5,607 bases of DNA from positions 1 to 5,607 of the forward strand of contig CAMFHW010000307.1 in NCBI GenBank assembly GCA_945952175.1, in the 5' to 3' direction. This document shows, one piece after another, positions 1-5,560 of the stretch. The notes beneath the pieces were generated by a model. The model ran no database searches and was not told the DNA's origin. It saw nothing but the letters and a program-made list of their open reading frames with translations. Numbering within the stretch: the stretch's first letter is position 1; every line of letters starts with the position of its first letter. The position numbers and the translations under genes are program-made. The DNA is from an uncultured Phenylobacterium sp. (GTDB lineage Bacteria > Pseudomonadota > Alphaproteobacteria > Caulobacterales > Caulobacteraceae).

Positions 1-1
1 G

Positions 2-1018
2 TACAGCGCCACGGTGGGCTTCTCGGCCTACGAGCTCGACCTGTTCGGCCGGGTGCGCAGCCTCAACGCGGCCGCCCTGCAATCCTTCTTCGCCAGCGAG
101 GAGAACCGCCGCGCAGTCCAGATCAGCCTGATCGCCGAGGTGGCGGCCGACTACCTGACGCTCGCCGCCGACCAGGACCTCCTGAAAGTCACCCAGGACA
201 CCCTGAAGAGCCGCGAGGACGACTTCGCCCTCACCCGCAAGCGCTTCGACATCGGCGCCATCTCCGGCCTCGACCTCAGCCAGGCCCAGACCCTGGTCGA
301 GCAGGCGCGCAGCGACGCCGCAACGGCGACCGCCCGCGTGGCCCAGGACCGCAACGCCCTGCAGCTGGTCGTCGGCGCCACCGTGCCTGAGGCGCTGTCG
401 CCCAACGGCGACATCACGGGCGTGAAACTGCTGGCCGACCTCCAGCCCGGCTTGCCGTCCGACGTCCTGACCCGCCGTCCCGACGTGCTGTCGGCCGAGC
501 ACAGCCTTGAGGCCCAGAACGCCAATATCGGCGCGGCGCGCGCGGCCTTCTTCCCGCGCATCAGCCTCACCGCCTCGACCGGCGCGGCCAGCACGGACCT
601 GAACAGCCTGTTCAACGCGGGGACGGGCGCCTGGAGCTTCACGCCCCAGATCGTCCTGCCGCTGTTCAACGGTGGGGCCAACATCGCCAACCTCAAGGGG
701 GCCAAGGCCAATCGCGACATCGCGCTCGCCCAGTACGAGAAGGCGATCCAGACGGCGTTCCGCGAGGTGGCCGACGCGCTGGCCGTGCGCGCCACCGTCC
801 GCGATCGCGTCGAGGCCCAGCAGCGCCTGGTGGCCGCCGCGACCGAGACCCAGCGCTTGACCCAGGCGCGATACGATCGGGGCGTGGACAGCTATCTCAA
901 CCTGCTCGACGCCCAGCGGACGCTGTATGGCGCCCGGCAGAGCCTGCTCACGGCCGAACTGGTCGAAGCGCTCAACCGTGTCGAGCTCTACAAGACCCTC
1001 GGCGGCGGCGGCCGCTAG
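2..1018 (+). CDS. OprM/NodT-type outer-membrane efflux channel, 5' partial
   Basis: This is the outer-membrane channel component of a tripartite RND efflux pump. Such proteins form a trimeric beta-barrel with a long periplasmic alpha-helical tunnel and export drugs, solvents or metals. The frame is open to the left edge (first full codon at 2), so the true start, lipoprotein signal and roughly the first third are missing; the GTG at 14 is internal. Counting from position 2, visible OprM landmarks are YELDLFGR (10-17), the second-repeat opening RRPDVL (158-163), NIGAARAAFFPRISL (175-189), QYEKAIQTAFREVAD (244-258), GVDSYLNLLDAQRTL (294-308) and the C-terminal LYKTLGGG (329-336). By memory the match to Pseudomonas OprM is close over the whole length. 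The protein ends soon after LGGG, without OprM's longer tail. These genes usually come last in an adaptor-pump-channel operon, so the partners are probably just left of the window. Substrate cannot be told. Confidence 0.93.
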   Translation, partial: YSATVGFSAYELDLFGRVRSLNAAALQSFFASEENRRAVQISLIAEVAADYLTLAADQDLLKVTQDTLKSREDDFALTRKRFDIGAISGLDLSQAQTLVEQARSDAATATARVAQDRNALQLVVGATVPEALSPNGDITGVKLLADLQPGLPSDVLTRRPDVLSAEHSLEAQNANIGAARAAFFPRISLTASTGAASTDLNSLFNAGTGAWSFTPQIVLPLFNGGANIANLKGAKANRDIALAQYEKAIQTAFREVADALAVRATVRDRVEAQQRLVAAATETQRLTQARYDRGVDSYLNLLDAQRTLYGARQSLLTAELVEALNRVELYKTLGGGGR

Positions 1019-1034
1019 GCGACCGCCGCGGTTT
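1005..1034 (+). terminator. Possible weak terminator hairpin at the end of the efflux gene
   Basis: GCGGCGG (1005-1011) and CCGCCGC (1023-1029) can form a 7-bp stem with an 11-base loop, followed by GGTTT. The left arm lies in the last codons of the efflux gene. The T run is only three bases and the flanks are GC-repetitive, so this may be chance. It would fit the end of an RND operon. Confidence 0.22.
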
Positions 1035-1056
1035 GATTGACGATGTAAATTTATCA

Positions 1057-1085
1057 TTGCCGGCGCGGGTCGGGCGGGCTAGGCC
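1057..1085 (+). promoter_or_regulatory. Candidate promoter for the exported hydrolase
   Basis: TTGCCGG (1057-1063) matches 6 of 7 positions of the Caulobacter-type -35 consensus TTGACGS. After 14 bases, GCTAGGCC (1078-1085) matches 6 of 8 of GCTANAWC. This would start transcription near 1092 and leave a leader of about 50 bases before the GTG at 1141. A separate TTGACG at 1037-1042 lies in the AT-rich patch just upstream but has no convincing -10 partner. Confidence 0.28.
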
Positions 1086-1128
1086 TAGAGGCGGAAAGAG
1101 GGATGATCGCCCCGATCTCCCGCCATCT

Positions 1129-1134
1129 GGGGAG
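1129..1134 (+). promoter_or_regulatory. Ribosome binding site setting the GTG start at 1141
   Basis: GGGGAG lies 6 bases before the GTG at 1141. It is the only good Shine-Dalgarno sequence suitably placed for an in-frame start in this frame, and it puts a signal peptide at the exact N-terminus. The longer in-frame option from TTG 1033 would add 36 mostly Arg/Pro/Gly residues ahead of the signal peptide. Confidence 0.7.
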
Positions 1135-1140
1135 CGCCCC

Positions 1141-2037
1141 GTGCGACCACTCCTGGCTCTCGCCCTGGGCGCGATGCTCGCGCTCGGCCCCGCCGCGGCC
1201 CTCGCCAACCCGCTCGACGTCGATCCGCCGCAGGACAAGGCCGCGCCCGCCGGCCTGATCCCCCTGGCTCTGCCCACCCATGGCGAGACCGTGAATGCGG
1301 TGCTCTACACGGCCGCCGGCGCGGGCCAGCATCCGACGGTCCTGCTGCTGCACGGGTTCCCGGGGTTCGAGGGGAATCTCGATCTCGCCCGCGCCCTGCA
1401 GCGCGACGGCTGGAACGTGCTGACCTTCCACTATCGCGGAAACTGGGGCAGCCCGGGGAAATACAGCTTCACCCACTGCATCGAGGACGCGCAGGCGGCG
1501 CTCCTCTGGCTGCATGCGCCGAGCCCCGAGGTCGCCGCCCGCATCGATCCGGACCGGATCGTCGTGATCGGCCACAGCCTGGGCGGCTTCACCGGCGCGG
1601 CGGCCGCCGCCGGCGATCCCCGTGTCCTCGGCGCGGCCCTGATCTCCGCGGCGCCCGTCGGCTCGATCGGCTACCTGCCCCGCGCCGCCGCCATCACGGT
1701 GATGGAGCAGAACCTCCTGAACCGACAGGGCCTGCAGACCATCGGCGACACCACGCCCGAGGCCCTGGCGGACGAAGCGATCAGCAAGGTGAAGGTCTGG
1801 GGCTGGCCGCAGTTCGCGCCTGGCCTGGCCAAACACCCACTGCTGGTGATCACCTCCGAAGACGGTTTCGGCTCCGCCGACGAGGCCCTCGCCAAGGCCG
1901 TGGAGACCCAGCCCGGCGCGGCGACGGTGACACGCATCCACTTCGCCACCGACCACAGCTACAACGACCAGAGACTGGCCCTGGAGCGGGCGGTGATCGG
2001 CTGGATCGACGGCTTGCCCGGCGCCAAGCCACGCTAG
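1141..2037 (+). CDS. Exported alpha/beta hydrolase (serine esterase/dienelactone-hydrolase-like)
   Basis: The 298-residue protein from GTG 1141 starts with a basic residue and a hydrophobic stretch (about 4-19) followed by A-L-A at 20-22, a normal signal peptidase I site, so the enzyme should act in the periplasm or outside. The alpha/beta hydrolase fold is shown by the oxyanion-loop motif HGFPG (71-75), the nucleophile elbow GHSLGG (144-149, Ser146), a likely acid Asp241 in SEDGFG and a likely catalytic His272 in TDHSY. NVLTFHYRGNWGS (92-104) is the usual strand-loop ahead of the elbow. The fold supports hydrolysis of an ester, thioester, amide or peptide; the substrate cannot be read. There is no obvious lid domain. 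It is the only plus-strand gene between the efflux channel and the convergent nitroreductase-like gene, with a 122-base gap before it, so it may be transcribed alone. The fold and triad are secure and the substrate is unknown. Confidence 0.88.
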   Translation: MRPLLALALGAMLALGPAAALANPLDVDPPQDKAAPAGLIPLALPTHGETVNAVLYTAAGAGQHPTVLLLHGFPGFEGNLDLARALQRDGWNVLTFHYRGNWGSPGKYSFTHCIEDAQAALLWLHAPSPEVAARIDPDRIVVIGHSLGGFTGAAAAAGDPRVLGAALISAAPVGSIGYLPRAAAITVMEQNLLNRQGLQTIGDTTPEALADEAISKVKVWGWPQFAPGLAKHPLLVITSEDGFGSADEALAKAVETQPGAATVTRIHFATDHSYNDQRLALERAVIGWIDGLPGAKPR

Positions 2038-2038
2038 G

Positions 2039-2052
2039 CCCGCCAGCGCGGG
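2039..2052. terminator. Small hairpin between convergent genes, possible weak bidirectional terminator
   Basis: CCCGC (2039-2043) and GCGGG (2048-2052) form a 5-bp stem with a CAGC loop in the 22-base gap between the hydrolase stop and the stop of the minus-strand gene. There is no T run on either strand, so classical intrinsic termination is doubtful. Confidence 0.2.
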
Positions 2053-2059
2053 GGCGAGT

Positions 2060-2539
2060 TCAGGCGGCGATACGAACCCGCAGGAGGTCGACCACCTCTT
2101 CCTGGGTATTGGGGAAGAAGACCCGCTTCAGCGCGTCGGCGTCGAAGGGTGCGATCCGCCTCGCGTCCAGCCCGAGGACGTCCGCCGCTCGAACCAGGCC
2201 CTCGCCCTGCAGGGCGGCGCTGGCGCGGATGATGGCCTTGGCGCGCTCGTCCGGGATCGACGGGGTCTCGCCCTTCAGCTGGAACAGGGCGAGCGGGAAA
2301 TCGTAGGCGACCAGCGCAAAGGCATAGGCGCCCACGCCCGCCCGGCGGTCCGACGGCCCGAGGGTCTTGGCGATCTCCGACTGCGCGGCGGGGTTGAGCA
2401 CGAAATAGACCCTCACCGGCGAGGCGCCCAGGAGCGGGTCGAGCGCGATCAGCGCGTGGAGTTCGGGGATGGCCGCGATAAGGGCCGCGCGGTCGTCGGC
2501 ACGGGTTTCGTGATGCAGGGGGATGACGTCCGCCGTCAT
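2060..2539 (-). CDS. Short nitroreductase-fold protein, RutE-like, probably lacking the usual FMN site
   Basis: The 159-residue protein aligns by eye with the RutE/malonic-semialdehyde-reductase branch of nitroreductases (about 195 residues). ELHALIALDPLL then SPVRVYFV (40-47) corresponds to the first helix and strand. AYAFALVAYD (71-80) matches the APVTAIVAWD strand. SAALQGEGLVRAADVLGLD (107-125) matches the SSMQAAYLIFACRALGLD helix. PFD (131-133) and FFPNT (141-145) follow in order. The N-terminal arginine-rich FMN phosphate motif is absent, the conserved ...SANCSPAR... segment reads LLGASPVR, and the C-terminal Arg-containing tail is missing. It may therefore bind flavin poorly, bind it differently, or have another role. 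The reading frame is intact. The ATG at 2539 is preceded by GGGAG (2547-2551 on the plus strand) at 7 bases. It is divergent from the oxygenase gene across a shared operator-like dyad. Family placement is likely; function is unknown. Confidence 0.68.
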   Translation of the reverse strand: MTADVIPLHHETRADDRAALIAAIPELHALIALDPLLGASPVRVYFVLNPAAQSEIAKTLGPSDRRAGVGAYAFALVAYDFPLALFQLKGETPSIPDERAKAIIRASAALQGEGLVRAADVLGLDARRIAPFDADALKRVFFPNTQEEVVDLLRVRIAA

Positions 2540-2552
2540 GGCCTCGCTCCCA

Positions 2553-2577
2553 TAATCCTATTTCACCGATAGGATTA
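2553..2577. promoter_or_regulatory. Perfect 9+9 inverted repeat, candidate operator shared by divergent genes
   Basis: TAATCCTAT (2553-2561) and ATAGGATTA (2569-2577) are exact inverted copies separated by the 7 bases TTCACCG. The arms are AT-rich in an otherwise very GC-rich region, which makes chance unlikely. The spacer coincides with the candidate -35 of the plus-strand promoter, and the right arm lies in the candidate -10 region of the minus-strand promoter, so a bound dimer would affect both. The spacing contains a T-N11-A pattern (2559/2571), as in LysR-type sites, but MarR, TetR or HxlR families are also possible. No regulator gene is in the window. Confidence 0.6.
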
Positions 2578-2587
2578 AAGTTATATC
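2562..2587 (+). promoter_or_regulatory. Candidate promoter of the CmcJ/NvfI-family oxygenase gene
   Basis: GTTATATC (2580-2587) matches 7 of 8 positions of the Caulobacter-type -10 consensus GCTANAWC. TTCACCG (2562-2568), 11 bases upstream, matches 5 of 7 of TTGACGS. Transcription would begin near 2594, after the ATG at 2589. This argues against an upstream start there and leaves a leader of about 136 bases before the ATG at 2730. Confidence 0.42.
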
Positions 2588-2599
2588 GATGGACGTCAA
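2572..2599 (-). promoter_or_regulatory. Candidate promoter of the nitroreductase-like gene
   Basis: On the minus strand TTGACG (2599 down to 2594) is a full match to the -35 core. The AT-rich run around TTTAATCC (2579 down to 2572) is the best-placed -10, about 13 bases downstream, but it is a weak match. The -10 region overlaps the right arm of the inverted repeat, as expected for a repressed promoter. The mRNA leader would be about 25-30 bases. Confidence 0.33.
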
Positions 2600-2660
2600 G
2601 CTCGGCAGGACATCTCCAGGGGCTCAGAAGTTCTCGGGGGCGGCGGCAAAGAAACTCGAA

Positions 2661-2693
2661 GGCCGCCGGACTGTCGCGCGCCGCGCGGCGGCC
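2661..2693 (+). repeat. GC-rich inverted repeat in the oxygenase leader
   Basis: GGCCGCCG (2661-2668) and CGGCGGCC (2686-2693) are exact inverted copies with a 17-base spacer, ending 23 bases before the ribosome binding site at 2717. The stem could form in the mRNA leader. The local sequence is simple GC repeats, so its significance is uncertain. Nothing else is recognisable in the leader, which carries no convincing short gene. Confidence 0.3.
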
Positions 2694-2716
2694 CATATCC
2701 AGGGCGAGGGCCTTTC

Positions 2717-2722
2717 AGGAGA
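2717..2722 (+). promoter_or_regulatory. Ribosome binding site setting the ATG start at 2730
   Basis: AGGAGA lies 7 bases before the ATG at 2730, a near-ideal Shine-Dalgarno sequence. The in-frame ATG at 2589 has no comparable site, would add 47 residues rich in Arg, Ala and Gly, and sits 2 bases past the candidate -10 element. Confidence 0.8.
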
Positions 2723-2729
2723 TGGCATC

Positions 2730-3578
2730 ATGTCCGCCAAGACCGCATTGCGCGCAAACGCCCCTGCCCCGCTGACCGCCGTCGAGGGCCGGCTGGGCTT
2801 CACCCGTCCGAGCGCGGAGACGCTCTACACCTATGCCTACGAACCACCGGATGGACAGCCGCGCACGAACGTCGAGCTCGACGAACGCACCGTCCTGATC
2901 GCCGACGCCCGGCCGGTGGCCGACACTTTCTCGCTCGACGAGCAAGGCTTCCAGCTGATCCGCCACAGGACGGCGGTGCGCGACTTCTGGGACGAAGCCC
3001 AGACCCTGGCGCTCGGCCATCCCGAGGCCGCCGAGATCGTGAAGGCGGCGACCGGAGCCTCGCGGGTGGTGGTGTTCGACCACACCCTGCGCCGGCGGCT
3101 CACCGGGACGGAGGACCGCACCGTGGGCCTGCCCCGGCAGCCTGCCACCCGAGTGCACGTGGACCAGACCGTCCGCTCGGGTCCGCAGCGGGTCCGCGAC
3201 CTGCTGGGCCACCAGGCCGAGGCCCTGCTGCGCAAGCGCGCCGCGATCATCAATGTCTGGCGTCCCATCGGCGCCCCGGCCCGCGACTGGCCGCTGGCGC
3301 TCGGCGACGCCGCCAGCGTCGATCCGGCCGACCTGCTGCCCTCCGAGCTGCGTTTCCAGCACCGCACCGGCGAGACCTACGGCGTCGCCTACAATCCCGG
3401 CCAGCGCTGGTACTACGTCCCCGGCCTGCAGCTCGACGAGGCGATCCTGATCAAGTGCTGGGACTCGGCGGACGTCGCCCGCTTCGCCCCGCACACCGCG
3501 TTCGAGGACCCGACCACCCCGCCCGGCGCGCCGCCGCGCGAGAGCATCGAGTTCCGCACCATCGCCTTCTTCGACTGA
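2730..3578 (+). CDS. CmcJ/NvfI-family oxidoreductase (putative Fe(II)/2-oxoglutarate oxygenase)
   Basis: The 282-residue protein shows the signature of the CmcJ/AsaB/NvfI family. These oxygenases are known mainly from natural-product pathways: cephamycin methoxylation, aspergillic acid hydroxylation, and novofumigatonin endoperoxide formation. Landmarks in order are the N-terminal TLYTYAYEPPDG (31-42), VVVFDHTLRR (113-122), the H-x-D of VHVDQT (His143, Asp145), NVWRPIGAPARDWPLALGD (175-193), YYVPGLQLDEAILIKCWDS (228-246) and the C-terminal PHTAFEDP (254-261, His255) with PRESIEFRTIAFF (269-281, Arg270 and Arg276). His143, Asp145 and His255 fit the iron-binding facial triad, with a distal Arg for 2-oxoglutarate; this assignment is inferred. 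There is no signal peptide or membrane segment, so it should be cytosolic. The substrate is unknown, and no synthase or peptide-assembly gene is nearby. Family membership is confident. Confidence 0.88.
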   Translation: MSAKTALRANAPAPLTAVEGRLGFTRPSAETLYTYAYEPPDGQPRTNVELDERTVLIADARPVADTFSLDEQGFQLIRHRTAVRDFWDEAQTLALGHPEAAEIVKAATGASRVVVFDHTLRRRLTGTEDRTVGLPRQPATRVHVDQTVRSGPQRVRDLLGHQAEALLRKRAAIINVWRPIGAPARDWPLALGDAASVDPADLLPSELRFQHRTGETYGVAYNPGQRWYYVPGLQLDEAILIKCWDSADVARFAPHTAFEDPTTPPGAPPRESIEFRTIAFFD

Positions 3579-3581
3579 TCC

Positions 3582-5186
3582 TCAGGCGAGCTGGGCCTCG
3601 GCGCTGGCCTTGGCCGACGGATAGTCGGCCTTGCCGTTGGCGGCGCGGATGTCGCGGTCGGCGACCACGATCCGCTTGGGGGTCTTGTAGCCCGCCAGGT
3701 TAGCGCGCACGTGGGCCCGCAGCACCGCCTCGTCGAGGCTGGCGCCGGCGGCCAGCCGCACCACCCCGGTCACCGACTGGCCCCACTTCTCGTCGGGCAT
3801 GCCGACGACCAGCGCGTCCTCGACGCTGGGATGGGTTTTCAGCGCTTCCTCGACCTCCTCGGGGAAGACTTTCTCGCCGGCGGTGTTGATGCAGGCGTTG
3901 CCGCGGCCCAGCAGGGTCAGCGTCCCGTCGGCCTCGACCACGCACCAGTCGCCGGGGATCGAGTAGCGGACGCCGCCGATCGTGCGGAAGGTGCGCGCCG
4001 TCTTCTCCTCGTCCTTGTAGTAGCCGACGGGATTGGGCGGGCCGATCGCCACGATGCACGGGACGCCGGAGCCCGGCTCGACCGGATTGTCGTTCTCGTC
4101 GAACACCTTGCAGCGCTCTCCGAGCATGAACTTGGCGGTCTGGACCTCCATGCCCTTGGCCATCATCGACTGGCCCATGCCCAGCGCCTCGGAGGACGAG
4201 AAGCCGTCGGACAGCATGGCGCCGGGCATGTGCTCCAGCATCCCCTGCTTGACCTCGTAGGACCACATCACGCCCGACGAGACGATCACCATGATCGAGG
4301 AGACGTCCCAGCGGCCGGGGTTCTCGTTCAGGGCGTTGAGGATCGGCCGGCCGAAGGAGTCGCCGACGATCACCAGGGTCTGGGGCTTGTGGCGGTCGAC
4401 CGCGTCCAGCAGCTCGATGGGATCGAAGGCCGCGCCTTCCAGGGTGATCACCGTGCCGCCGGCCAGCATGGTTCCCATGCCGGTGAGCAGGCCCGTGCCG
4501 TGCATCAGCGGCGGGGCCGGCAGGATGCGGCCCTGTGGACCGACGGTCTTGGCCGCCGCCGCCAGCGCCTCGAGGGTCTCGGGAACCGGACCCAGCTTGC
4601 GCGCCGCCTGCAGGGTGATCTCGCGCAGGTCGTCATGCGCCCACATCACGCCCTTGGGCATGCCGGTGGTGCCGCCGGTATAGATGAAGAACTGGTCGTC
4701 GCCCGAGCGCTCGATCTCGACCGGCCCGCCATTGCCCTCGGCCGCCAGGTCCTCGAAGCGTTCGGCGAAGTCGGCGACCTTGCCGTCCGGGCTCACTTCC
4801 ACCCAGCTCTTCACCTTGGGCAGGCGCGGCCGGATCTGGGCCACCGCATCGCGGAATTCCGTCGAATAGACAACGGTCTGCGCGTCGGAATTGTCGAAGA
4901 TGTACCAGACCTCTTCGGGCGTGTAGCGGTAGTTGACGTTCACATGCGTCATCCGCGCCTTGAACCCCGCGGCCACGGCCATCAGATATTCCGGCCGGTT
5001 GCGCATATAGATGGCGATCTTGTCGCCGGGCTGGGCGCCGCGGGCGATCAGGGCGCGGGCGAGGTTGTTGGTGATCTGCCGGGACTCGCCCAGCGTGACC
5101 ACGCGCGCACCATGGATGAAGGCGGCATGGTCCTGCGGCAGGACCGGCTCGACCGCATCCAGGATGTCTCCGAAATTCCAACCCAC
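3582..5186 (-). CDS. Acyl-CoA synthetase (AMP-forming, class I adenylate-forming enzyme)
   Basis: This 534-residue enzyme should activate a carboxylic acid with ATP to an acyl-adenylate and then an acyl-CoA in the cytosol. From GTG 5186 the core motifs are intact: the P-loop YTGGTTGMPKG (169-179), PLMHGTG (226-232), SDGFSSSEALG (326-336), GDW (412-414), the hinge-region LGRGNACINTAGEKVFPEEVEE (426-447) and the C-terminal catalytic lysine in NGKADYP (Lys519). N-terminal GWNFGDILDAVEP and MRNRPEY...NVNYRYTPEEVWYIFDNSDA are typical of FadD-like synthetases found beside acyl-CoA dehydrogenases in Caulobacterales, sphingomonads and actinobacteria, some of which act on steroid side chains, fatty acids or cyclic acids. 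Substrate cannot be assigned. The start follows GGGGAG at 7 bases. The gene lies 78 bases downstream of the dehydrogenase on the same strand. Its stop is 3 bases from that of the convergent oxygenase. Confidence 0.95.
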   Translation of the reverse strand: MGWNFGDILDAVEPVLPQDHAAFIHGARVVTLGESRQITNNLARALIARGAQPGDKIAIYMRNRPEYLMAVAAGFKARMTHVNVNYRYTPEEVWYIFDNSDAQTVVYSTEFRDAVAQIRPRLPKVKSWVEVSPDGKVADFAERFEDLAAEGNGGPVEIERSGDDQFFIYTGGTTGMPKGVMWAHDDLREITLQAARKLGPVPETLEALAAAAKTVGPQGRILPAPPLMHGTGLLTGMGTMLAGGTVITLEGAAFDPIELLDAVDRHKPQTLVIVGDSFGRPILNALNENPGRWDVSSIMVIVSSGVMWSYEVKQGMLEHMPGAMLSDGFSSSEALGMGQSMMAKGMEVQTAKFMLGERCKVFDENDNPVEPGSGVPCIVAIGPPNPVGYYKDEEKTARTFRTIGGVRYSIPGDWCVVEADGTLTLLGRGNACINTAGEKVFPEEVEEALKTHPSVEDALVVGMPDEKWGQSVTGVVRLAAGASLDEAVLRAHVRANLAGYKTPKRIVVADRDIRAANGKADYPSAKASAEAQLA

Positions 5187-5193
5187 GCGACTT

Positions 5194-5199
5194 CTCCCC
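5194..5199 (-). promoter_or_regulatory. Ribosome binding site setting the GTG start at 5186
   Basis: On the minus strand GGGGAG is followed by AAGTCGC and then the GTG at 5186, a 7-base spacing. The alternative in-frame TTG at 5201 overlaps this site and cannot use it. The GTG start gives the family-typical N-terminus MGWNFGDILD. Confidence 0.8.
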
Positions 5200-5225
5200 A
5201 ATCTCGGCGTCCGGTCTTTCGCCGG

Positions 5226-5243
5226 CTCGCCAACATTGGCGAG
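5226..5243. promoter_or_regulatory. Perfect 8+2+8 inverted repeat, candidate operator ahead of the synthetase
   Basis: CTCGCCAA and TTGGCGAG are exact inverted copies around a 2-base CA centre, in the 78-base gap between dehydrogenase and synthetase. A 2-base loop is poor for an RNA hairpin and no T run follows on the minus strand, so a protein-binding site is more likely than a terminator. Size and symmetry fit a TetR-type or similar dimeric regulator. It overlaps the end of the candidate -10 element and the expected transcription start. Confidence 0.5.
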
Positions 5244-5268
5244 TTAGCGCCTAGCGTCCAGACGTCAC
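5241..5268 (-). promoter_or_regulatory. Candidate promoter of the acyl-CoA synthetase gene
   Basis: On the minus strand GCTAACTC (5248 down to 5241) matches 7 of 8 of the -10 consensus GCTANAWC. GTGACGT (5268 down to 5262), 13 bases upstream, matches 5 of 7 of TTGACGS and overlaps the dehydrogenase stop codon. Transcription would start near the centre of the inverted repeat at 5226-5243, giving a leader of about 50 bases. The synthetase could thus be expressed separately from, or in addition to, dehydrogenase read-through. Confidence 0.38.
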
Positions 5269-5560
5269 CTCGCGGAAGGGCCCGACTTTACTTGGCGGAA
5301 TGGGATGTCCCGATCGACTTCCGGCTCCTTGGGCAGGCCCAGGACCCGCTCGCCGATGATGTTGCGCTGGATCTGGTCGGTGCCGCCGCCGATCGAGGTG
5401 AAGTAGGCGTTGAGCGCCAGGAAGTTGGCGTCCTCGGCCCGCGGATGGTCGGGGCCTTCCAGCAGGCTGCCGGCCCGCAGGATCGCGGTCCGCACGCGGG
5501 CCTCCTCGTGCAGGATGCGGCTCATGGCCAGCTTGCCGAGGCTCATCACCGGCGATGACG
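5265..5560 (-). CDS. Acyl-CoA dehydrogenase, C-terminal fragment cut by the contig end
   Basis: About 98 C-terminal residues of an FAD-dependent acyl-CoA dehydrogenase (full length usually about 380-400), which introduces an alpha,beta double bond into an acyl-CoA. Visible marks are SLGKLAMSR (the family's S-x-x-K-L-x-x-S helix start) near the left of the fragment, and the C-terminal signature FTSIGGGTDQIQRNIIGERVLGLPKEP. The GGGTDQIQRNIIGER segment normally contacts FAD across the dimer interface. The tail DRDIPFRQVKSGPSAR ends at the TGA at 5267-5265. In-frame codons run up to 5560, where adapter sequence begins and brings a stop into frame, so the GTG at 5549 and ATG at 5546 are internal codons and not starts. 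The truncation is an assembly artefact. The gene precedes the acyl-CoA synthetase on the same strand, as in lipid, steroid or cyclic-acid degradation clusters. The catalytic base region is outside the window. Confidence 0.92.

Noticed and set aside
1033..1140. A 36-residue N-terminal extension of the hydrolase from TTG 1033.
   Set aside because: It would bury the signal peptide behind an Arg/Pro-rich stretch and ignores the good ribosome binding site before GTG 1141.
1103..1140. An ATG at 1103 after AGAGGG, possible upstream or overlapping small gene.
   Set aside because: It is out of frame with the hydrolase, the purine run directly abuts the ATG without proper spacing, and the translation soon becomes the Arg/Pro/Ser-rich pattern of a shadow frame.
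2034..2696. A 220-codon minus-strand frame covering the nitroreductase-like gene and the intergenic region.
   Set aside because: It crosses the promoter and dyad region and shows no family motif. The 2060-2539 frame has both motifs and a ribosome binding site.
2589..2729. A 47-residue N-terminal extension of the oxygenase from ATG 2589.
   Set aside because: There is no ribosome binding site there, it would sit on the candidate promoter and transcription start, and the ATG at 2730 has AGGAGA at ideal spacing and a family-typical N-terminus.
3711..5558. A 615-codon open frame on the plus strand, antisense to the synthetase and dehydrogenase.
   Set aside because: Its length follows from the GC-rich third positions of the real genes. 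It runs almost to the adapter junction, its composition (very rich in His, Gly, Arg, Asp, Gln) is typical of an antisense shadow, and both underlying genes have clear family motifs.
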